DNA of 64,000 nt from Erpetoichthys calabaricus (taxonomy: Eukaryota; Chordata; Cladistia; Polypteriformes; Polypteridae): the NCBI RefSeq assembly GCF_900747795.2, contig NC_041405.2, positions 133,085,446 to 133,149,445 of the forward strand, written 5' to 3'. A model generated the notes under the pieces. The model did no database searches and was not told the origin of the DNA. It was given only the letters and a program-made list of their open reading frames with translations. Below, piece after piece: positions 56,949 to 64,000 of the stretch (positions are counted from its first letter, which is position 1; the number at the start of each line of letters is the position of its first letter). The translations under genes were made by a program, and so were the position numbers.

Positions 56949-57498
56949 TAAGACTATGTTCACACTACTACATTTTCACTTAAAAACCACACTTAAACAA
57001 CTGAAAATGTAAATGACATTGATGTTTGCCTACACTGGGTATACGTGCATTAGTGGAAATTCCTTAAAGAGGTGGTAACGCCGTTGCCCATGAGATTTAT
57101 TGTAAATGGTAGTGACCAATAAATTATGTGCCTTTTGCACATGTATACTGCATTTAAACTGTAAAATATGAAATTTACATGCATAAAGGGAAGCAACTCT
57201 TCTGTGTCCACTATTGGATTATGACATATAATGAGCAAGATCCAGTCAGGGAGCAGTCAAACATTAATGAATCGGAGCACAATTAGAATCGGGGTTTTTC
57301 CAGAACTGCAGTTTCTCCTATCCATACCACTACTCCAAGTTGGTGTTTTTTCAGAAGTCTACAGCTCTGGAGATCGTTTTCAAAAGTATTCATTTTCATC
57401 AGTTAAAAATGCCAGGGTAGTGTGGACAAAAGGCGAAAATGGAGCCTAATGGCTGCATTTTTAAATGAAAATGCAGCCATGCAGATATGGCCTAAGAA
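56949..57498. mobile_element. MITE with CACACT.../GTGTGGAC... type ends (hAT-like)
   Basis: Left CTAAGACTATGTTCACACTA then CTACATTTTCACTTAAAAA; right end reverse-complemented CTTAGGCCATATCTGCATGG then CTGCATTTTCATTTAAAAA. The interior has TTTTTTCAGAAGTCTACAGC then TCTGGAGATCGTTTTC and CCAGGGTAGTGTGGACAAAA, words typical of fish hAT MITEs. About 550 bp, non-coding. Confidence 0.6.
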
Positions 57499-57539
57499 GG
57501 CAGTATGCTATTGAAGGCATCCAAGGTTATAGATTGTAA

Positions 57540-58155
57540 GAGACAGCTGGCAGCTCAACCCAGCCGGGATACCCCTGAGATGGAAGGATGGGGGAAGGCA
57601 GCTTTTGTAGAACCCTGCGTCCCCCAAAACACTAGATGGTGTCTTCTCTGGACTGCAGCGGTGCCCTAGATTCCCGCAGGGCACAATAGGACTTTGAGTT
57701 CAGCAACACAGACCTGCTGGGTACCATGGGTGCTGCCAGGGGACACTGTGGGAAGATGGTGGGAGAACAAATTCTCACCTAGACTGGAAGTACTAATGGA
57801 TTACAACACGGAAGCCCTGAAGTACTTCCGGGCTGACTGAAGAACTTTAATTCTCCCTCTGACCCGGAAGTGCTCGTAAGTCACATGGACGGAAGAATAG
57901 AAGCACTTCCGGGTCGAGAACTATATAAAGGACTGCTGAAGACCCAGCAAGCAAGCCAGAGTCGGGAGGAGTAGTACAGAGCTTGCTGGGAGGTGTGGAG
58001 GAAAGAGTATTTTTGAGATTTATTATTTACTTATTTGTTTATGGTGGCTGTAGTGTTTAAAATGCACTTTAAAGAAGGAAAAATAATTAAAAGAGCATCA
58101 TTGTGCTTTTACCGTGTGTCTGTGTAGCTGTCTGTTAGGTTTAATGGGGTGACAG
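57540..58155 (+). other. Unclassified long repeat, possible solo LTR fossil
   Basis: It contains three CTTCCGG/CCGGAAG boxes, a TATA-like CTATATAAAGG at 57923, then GAGTCGGGAGGAGTAGTACA and a late AATAATTAAAAGAGCA with GTGTGTCTGTGTAGCTGTCT. The promoter-then-poly(A)-like order is what a solo LTR would show. The ends were not resolved and no internal genes are present. It is related in theme to 29600-30140. Confidence 0.35.
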
Positions 58156-58212
58156 CGACCCCTCGTGTTCACAGGATAAATAAAACAAAAGCATTTTTGC
58201 ATGAATATAGTG

Positions 58213-59295
58213 AACGAGCTGTATATACCCGGCGTTGCCCGGGGCAGAAGTAACCTAATCGGTCAAACACTTACATATATACCAAAGTAAACCTAATCGG
58301 TTAAACAGCTTCATTTATACAGAAGCGAACCTAATTGGTCAAACAGTTATGAATGTGCAGAATGATTTTACAAACATTATGCGTGTTAACAATCATTAAA
58401 AAGAAAAGATTGAGGAACTGTTCTTCTATATGTGATGAAGCCACTAATCAGACAGATTTTTTTCAGGACCCAGCTGTTTCATAACTAAACTACTGCCACC
58501 CCAAAGTAATGCCTAATACTGGTTTTTGGGGTAGCTGTGGAATAAAAAGGGTGTTTTTTAGTCAGTAACAATCTGACAGTACCCTTCAGTACGGGCTGAA
58601 GGGTGCCTATGTAAGGTTTTACATCCTTCCCGTATGGAAAAAAAAACATACTAAACTTTTTTTTCATCATTACAGATAATCTCAGTCAAATCGAAGTACG
58701 CATTCTCAATTTATTTTTATCTAATTTTTACTTTTTCACAAAGCCATCCCATGCCAATTTGTATGAATAAACTTTTGCTAGAGAGTTACCAAAAGTTTAT
58801 TCATGCACATATTTTAATACAGATAATCTATCTCTAATCAAGGTTCTCATTTTCATTCTAATTTAAAATAATAATAGATACTCATTTTTTTCTTCTGTTT
58901 TAGAAAAACCAATCTATGCCACCTACGTCTTCGTCAAGTCAGCTTCATCCAGCTTCATCACATATAGAAGAAGAGTTCCTGAATCTTTTCTTTTTAATGA
59001 TTGTTAACACGCATAATCTTTGTAAAATTATTCTGCACATGCATAACTGTTTGACCAATTAGGTTCGCTTCTGTATATATGAAGCTGTTTCATCGATTAG
59101 GTTTGCTTTTGTATTTATGTAACTGTTTGACCAATTAGGTTTGCTTATGTATATAGATTAGCTGTTTGTCCGATTAGGTTCGCTTCTGTATATATGAAGC
59201 TGTTTAACCGATTAGGTTTACTTTGGTATATATGTAACTGTTTGACCGATTAGGTTACTTCTGCCCCGGGCAACGCCGGGTATATACAGCTCGTT
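58213..59295. mobile_element. Large inverted-repeat element with unequal 37-bp subterminal repeats
   Basis: The left arm (58213-58441) and right arm (about 58948-59295) are near-perfect inverted repeats. They start AACGAGCTGTATATACCCGG then CGTTGCCCGGGGCAGAAGTA. Each continues with tandem ~37-bp units beginning AACCTAATCGGTCAAACAG, three units on the left and six on the right, and ends GAACTGTTCTTCTATATGTG. The ~500-bp centre holds its own hairpin (TGAATAAACTTTTGC near 58765 with its complement 58786-58804) and no clear gene. The superfamily is not assigned. Confidence 0.9.
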
Positions 59296-59314
59296 ATATA
59301 TACATATACACATA

Positions 59315-59318
<4 letters not shown>

Positions 59319-59386
<68 letters not shown>
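59319..59386. repeat. (TA)n microsatellite
   Basis: About 34 TA units, 24 bases after the right end of the inverted-repeat element; TATA-type sequence also joins the two. Confidence 0.97.
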
Positions 59387-59390
<4 letters not shown>

Positions 59391-59539
59391 CATACATATA
59401 CACACATAGATGCACTTACAATAACATAGAAATCAATATAAACAACATTAACATCATTATCATATGAGAATATGAAGTAATATATAAGAAGCACATTTCA
59501 TATAAATATAAATTATTAAACAGTAAAATCTTCTTCTAT

Positions 59540-60839
59540 AATTTGCTACCGTGGCTTTTCGTTGGTCTGTCCAGGATTTGAAATCACATGTAGCTTGCAA
59601 ACCGTTTCACCTATTGACTTGAAATCTGCTACACATATAATACGTCACGTCTGCTATCCGCTTTATGGGTGATGATTGTATTACTCTTTTTATGTTTATT
59701 TTATTTTAGAATCAACTCCTATCTGCGCACACCAGGGCGGCCGTGGGCAGATGCGTATGGTGTATTCACTCCATGTTATCGTGCATTGCGCTGTCACTGG
59801 TATTTTGATAAAAGAATTTGAACAATATATAAGAAGCGTATAAATTATTAAACAGTAAAAACATTAACATTTAAGAAGTAAAGTTACATTGAGTACTACT
59901 GCAGTGCCTTCGGGTATACCTCATTTTTTCTTTGCCCATTACATGCTTAAATGTATACATTTTTTGGTGTACCTACCCGAGAACACGCGACATATAACCG
60001 ACCGTGGGAGAAGCATGGATTTTAAACACGCGTTGAGTTCATCTGCTGGTCTCCCTCGTGGAATAACTGGTAATGTTTGACTAAAATCTACAGCGAGTAA
60101 AACGACATTACCTCCTTTTTTTTTTTTACGATCTGTGAGATCTTGCTTTTTTCGGTTCAAGGCTTCATAAGCTCTTTTATGTTCAATGTTGTACTTAATA
60201 AGTAGTAATTATCCCAAACCATGATCTTTGAATGTTGCAAGACTTTCGCCTTGTATGTAGATCGGGGTAATTACATTCATTGCATTCCTAGTCTGAATCA
60301 CAATGTGATTGTATGGGTGGTTACCTGGCACTGTAGGGTTGCCACCCGTCCTTTAAAATACGGAATCGTGCCGCGTTTGAGAATGAAATTGCGCGTCCCA
60401 TTTTCAATCAATACTGGACGGGATTTATCCCGTATTTTTTGTATCATTTTTTTTTTAAAGCAGCGTCTCATGCAAATCATCCCACACGCATTTTATGAAG
60501 ATGCCTCCTTTCCTACTTTTGATTGGGTAATACTTGATGTCATCGTTAGTTTGATTGGTGTTTTTAACTGTCCAGTGAGTAGGGCGTGTCTTTCAACCGT
60601 AAGCAGATTTTTTGCAGTGGTATGACTGACCTCGACGACGGCGACGTTATACGTCAAAAATAAATTACGATAAATGACGATTTTAGCGATACTTTATTAC
60701 GACGGCGGCTACATAGACACGATCAAATAAAAACAAAAAAATCAAATAATCATTCTACATTTTCAAAACGTCGAAAAAACGACGGAATGAAAAAAAGGCC
60801 CACCCGACGACCCACCCATTCCATTTTTATATATATAGA
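59540..60839 (-). mobile_element. Helitron remnant with Pif1-type helicase fragment
   Basis: On the - strand the helicase piece (about 60230-59940) has a HKRAYEALN-like stretch in one frame, then GGNVVLLAVDFSQTLPVIP, RGRPADELNACLKS. This is Pif1/Helitron helicase motif III with its flanks; the usual GDF reads VDF. The right boundary begins, on the - strand, TCTATATATATAAAAATGG, the TC-plus-TATA start common in fish Helitrons. The left part (TTGCTACCGTGGCTTTTCGT onward on the + strand) resembles conserved Helitron-associated DNA. The Rep domain was not found. A piece beginning GGGTTGCCACCCGTCC (60335-60430) may be a nested fragment. The left end is uncertain. Confidence 0.7.
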
Positions 60840-61465
60840 TGTATAAGAATTTTAGGCATTCCGGCTTTTGTGTGGGGTTTTTAACTTTTCATTTTTGGGA
60901 ATTGTTTTGGGCTTTTGTGTTTTGGTGTTTATTTTGATTTCTTGGCAAAGACCTACATTTTTTTTCTTACCTCGCCATTCTTTCCTCTCCTGGCCCTGTT
61001 AGATCTGGCCTTCATGTTGTCATTTCCACCTTGGCCATACCAGTATCTGTGTGTTGAGATATGCAAGTGTGTGTTTGTGTGACACAGGCTATATAGGACA
61101 CATGTGCCCCATAAGCCTATATAGGGTGGTCTGGTGGTGCAAAATGTAATTCTAGGTGAGGGGTTTTTGAGAACCAAATGGAGAAAATGTTTAACAGTCG
61201 ATGTGTTCTAGAAAGTCCTTCAAAGATCATATCAAAATAGATTAAGACGTTGAGGAGGCAGCTAATTGAAATAATTGTGACCAGAAGACAGAAGAAGTCA
61301 AAATTCAGACAAAGTTCTAAACCAAAATATCTGCTCAATCTATCATTTAAACACAAAACCCTAACCAGAAACCAAAGCAGAAGGATCAAAACTAAATACA
61401 ACTCTGTAAGTAAAGCAGACAATACTTTGTAAGTGCACACCACAGGCCTTTTAAGCTATCACATA
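60840..61465. other. No gene seen
   Basis: T-rich intergenic DNA with two overlapping open frames of 74 and 108 codons on the - strand that lack recognised motifs. Confidence 0.4.
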
Positions 61466-61690
61466 CACTCTTAAAAATCACAGCGCTTTAATAGAGCTTT
61501 ACTGGGTTGTGTGGTCCCTCGTAGCTCCATTGCTTGGCAAAAAACCATTTCAATAAGAAGGGTGTTTTTTAGGTTCCTAATAAGTGTAGTAGGCAGGAAA
61601 CTAAAAGTGAAGCAAACCTGAACTGCGCCTGCATTATTGTATGCAGCAAGATTCTTTCAAAAAATATTTGGCAAATCTCGTTAATTAATA
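61466..61690 (-). mobile_element. MITE-1 fragment, distant from the cluster
   Basis: CACTCTTAAAAATCACAG, then TGGGTTGTGTGGTCCCTCGT, CATTGCTTGGCAAAAAACC and TGTATGCAGCAAGATTCTTT, which match the reverse strand of the 2141 copy. Confidence 0.7.
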
Positions 61691-61899
61691 TATAATTAAT
61701 ATATATGGACCCTAACAGTTTCAGTCCATTAAGAGGAGAGGTAATAGAAATCTGGGGGTCCACAGTCAGTTATAACAGACAAAGCAGACACAGTCACAGT
61801 CCTGGAGATCTCGGACAACTGAAACTATATTAAAGTCTGTACTGGACTGACTAATATGACTGAATCTTTTCATCCTTTCATTCTCAACATGACATAGAT

Positions 61900-62395
61900 T
61901 ATCGGTCAAAAGTTTAGAATCATCCAGAAATTTTCATATTTTCAGTAGAAATGTTTTTATCAAGATACCATTCAACTGGTATAAAAATACAGCCAAGACA
62001 TTACAAGTGTTGCTAATGGCTTTTACTGCTTGAAGCAACTGATTTTTAATTTATTATTCACAGGTGACTCCAAAGCCTCATTTTTCACAGCCATTCCTTC
62101 CATCTCCTAATGGTAAACTCCCATAGCTTATTCTTAATTTGTTATGTTTAAATGCTAATTGGTTATTAGAGAAACATTTGTAATTACATTAGCATCATTA
62201 AAGCCTGTAATTCCATTCACTTGGGTTTCATGGCACTAGTATTCCTAAAGTATTGTGTTCAAAACTGACCAAAATGAACTTTTAAGGTTTACTTACACAT
62301 TATTAGACATACATTATAATGACAGCTCAGTAATATAAATTATTATACATGAGTCATCACTTAGCTGGTGTGGCCGCATCATTTACTAGATTACA
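61900..62395 (+). mobile_element. Probable DNA-transposon fragment with Tc1/mariner-like end
   Basis: GGTCAAAAGTTTAGAATCAT begins a stretch that I remember as a repeated vertebrate sequence (CCATTCAACTGGTATAAAAA, ACATTACAAGTGTTGCTAAT). The GGTCAAAAGTTT word is typical of Tc1/mariner termini. No transposase was recognised. Confidence 0.4.
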
Positions 62396-62490
62396 TCTTG
62401 CCTGAAGAAGGGGCCTGAGTTGCCTCGAAAGCTTGCATATTGTAATCTTTTTAGTTAGCCAATAAAAGGTGTCATTTTGCTTGGCTTTCC
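62396..62490 (+). repeat. Retroelement-tail-like repeat
   Basis: GCCTGAAGAAGGGGCCTGAG, TTGCCTCGAAAGCTTGCAT and TTAGCCAATAAAAGGTGTCA. The CTGAAGAAGG...CGAAAGC phrase occurs at the 3' side of several vertebrate retroelements, Penelope-like ones among them. Family uncertain. Confidence 0.4.
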
Positions 62491-62569
62491 CCCCAGTTTC
62501 TCTGAAATGTTGTGTATGGATGGCTCATTTCTCCCATCAAGTTTTCTTTTGTATGAAAAGATTTTTTGC

Positions 62570-62790
62570 TTACGCATGTTTTAAGAGACATAAGAGCATG
62601 AAGATTTTGACAAATGGGAGGAGACCAATTCAGTCTATCAAGCTCGTTTGTATAGCTGATAGCTAAGCTGCCCCAATATGTCATCCAGATTCTTCTTAAA
62701 GGTGGTTAAGGTTTCTGCTTCACTTACATGTATCAGTAGTTTGTTCCAGAATCCCGCAACTCTTTGCATAAACAAGCTCTTCCAGTCTTT
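62570..62790 (-). mobile_element. LINE 3' fragment (CR1-like)
   Basis: GGAGGAGACCAATTCAGTCT then ATCAAGCTCG, CCAATATGTCATCCAGATTC and TTAAAGGTGGTTAAGG. It parallels the 8710 fragment and the 1800-2140 region (GGCCATTCAGCCCAACAAAG). Confidence 0.55.
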
Positions 62791-62799
62791 TACAAATCT

Positions 62800-63110
62800 G
62801 ATCCCACAGACCACCACACTACAATAAAAGACAGCGCAGCACTAGGAGGTGTGCAGAAGAAAGCAGCCAAGTCCATCCCAACACTGAAGGACATGACCTA
62901 CTTGGGACAGACTCAGGCAATTAAACTTCATCAATAGATTCAGGGAGGGGACGCTGTCGCTCCTCCCTGTTAACATCACTTTTCGTTAAAATGTACCTTA
63001 AATTTGCACTTCTTACACTTCTTTTTGCTTTTTTATTGTATATATAGTTTAAACCCTTGAGCATTGGAAAAGCACTATAAAAATAAAATTTATTATTATT
63101 ATGATTATTT
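62800..63110 (+). mobile_element. L2/Rex1-type LINE 3' end with (ATT)n tail
   Basis: TTLKDMTYLGQ-like residues (PTLKDMTYLGQTQAIKLHQ) are followed by an untranslated part ending GGAAAAGCACTATAAAAATA then AAATTTATTATTATTATGA. The tail motif is the same as in SINE-B. Confidence 0.6.
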
Positions 63111-63114
63111 TACC

Positions 63115-63420
63115 ATGAGTCTTGAGCAGAGGAGGCCACATGGCAACCTAATCCAAGCCCTCAAAGTTCTCAAATTCATCAATAAACTTAATTCAGCAGA
63201 ATAGTTTTAGTGAAATAGTGAACCATCTACTCAAAAATACAAAGTGGAGACTAAGGGGATGAACATTTAAAATGAAAACACAAAGGGTCATGAAAATCTG
63301 GAACAAGCTACTGAGTTATGGAATTGAAGTGAAAACCATCTCAACTTTGTAAAAGTATTTCTGGATGATATATTGAGAGAGTTCTGGTAAAGGTAAACGT
63401 CTTATGCTCTTATGTTGCCT
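63115..63420 (+). mobile_element. LINE-derived fragment
   Basis: TGGAGACTAAGGGGATGAAC, AACACAAAGGGTCATGAAAA, TCTGGAACAAGCTACTGAGT. Translation pieces WRLRGMNI and GHENLEQATEL are typical of decayed CR1-like C-termini in fish. Confidence 0.5.
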
Positions 63421-63789
63421 TATTTCATCATGTTCATCAAAGAAGAACTTTTCAGTGTCTCACTGGCTCCTTGTGCATTCATAATCCCTGTCAAGTCATA
63501 TTTAATATAAAATATTTAAAAAAGCGCGACACATTTACTGATTCCTAGTGCTCAGTAGGAGTAAGGTAGAAAAAATGGCTTACATTTCTAATGTGAACAA
63601 ACCATATCTTATATCATTTAGGAAACACCTTGTAACCTTCCTGTTCAACAGCTTGGAGTCATGCACAGTAGTTTGGTTTGCGTTATGTTGTCTAAGTACG
63701 TGTATGTGGTGTAAATACATAGATGTGCAGGGGCCATATGTGGCTGGGGGGCACACATACATCACATGGAAATATTTGACATGTTAGAG

Positions 63790-64000
63790 TTGACAATATC
63801 TCGTTTAAAATTGTCCAAAATGTTTCCATTGAAAGATCCAACCTGCGAATGCTGCAATCAAGTTCCATCCTCACTGGGTCACATGTTTTGGGCCTGAACA
63901 AAATTAACATCATTCTGGACCAAAATCTTTAAATGTCCCTCAGACAGCCTTGGTGTCACAATCCCTCCTACCCCACTAACAGCTGTGTTTGGTGTTCTTC
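63790..64000 (+). mobile_element. L1-type LINE ORF2 fragment, runs off the right edge
   Basis: MFPLKDPTCECCNQVPSSLG then HMFWA, and after a stop TKLTSFWTKIFKCPSDSLGV and TAVFGVL. This is the L1 ORF2 C-terminal zinc-knuckle region (DPTCxxC...LxHMFWxCP...FW..I). It carries at least one stop. Confidence 0.85.

Noticed and set aside
60221-60625. 134-codon + strand frame as a gene
   Set aside because: It runs antisense through Helitron-derived DNA and a poly-T stretch and has no domain.

Overview
This is a gene-poor, repeat-rich stretch of vertebrate nuclear DNA. Split host genes with GT-AG introns, CR1/L2/Rex1-, RTE- and L1-type LINEs, tRNA-derived SINEs, Tc1 and hAT transposons and very many GATA/TATC arrays point to a fish. 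The abundant ~350-bp SINE ending in (TGGA)n resembles what I remember of polypterid (bichir/reedfish) genomes. That species assignment is inference, not something I could search.

Two host genes are supported. (1) tmem161a, + strand, 24215-32552, is a complete multi-pass membrane protein gene. Twelve coding exons splice in phase to 490 residues. The start codon is the last three bases of exon 1, and two short upstream ORFs precede or overlap it. (2) The 3' half of a MEF2-family transcription factor gene, - strand, lies at 51143-56403 and is best called mef2b because of its linkage to tmem161a. Its four last coding exons are present; the MADS-box exons must lie to the right of the window. The two genes converge and are separated by about 18.6 kb of repeats. 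In human, as I recall, TMEM161A and MEF2B are neighbours in tandem, so the linkage is conserved but the orientation may differ.

Layout. 1-24 kb: no host gene found. It holds a cluster of one palindromic MITE family (2.1-9.9 kb), a U6 snRNA fragment inside a degenerate tandem repeat (11.8-12.0 kb), a broken Tc1 element (12.4-13.8 kb), SINEs with clear target-site duplications, and a nested retroelement pile (19.3-21.4 kb). 24-33 kb: tmem161a; its 4-kb intron 5 holds a hAT remnant with an 8-bp target duplication and a SINE inside it, a Tc1 remnant, and a CT-rich degenerate repeat split by an LTR-like block. 33-51 kb: SINE, L2, RTE and Rex1 pieces, and a higher-order TATC array (36.6-37.1 kb). 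51-56.4 kb: mef2b 3' exons, with a degenerate minisatellite in the last intron. 56.4-64 kb: a MITE, a possible solo LTR, a large inverted-repeat element with unequal 37-bp subterminal repeats, a Helitron remnant with a Pif1-type helicase fragment, and LINE 3' ends including an L1 that runs off the edge.

Recurring theme: LINEs and SINEs of several families share a short 3' motif (AAAGCGCTATATAAA or close variants) followed by a simple repeat. The microsatellites of this window therefore look largely like retroelement tails, in one case amplified into a higher-order array.
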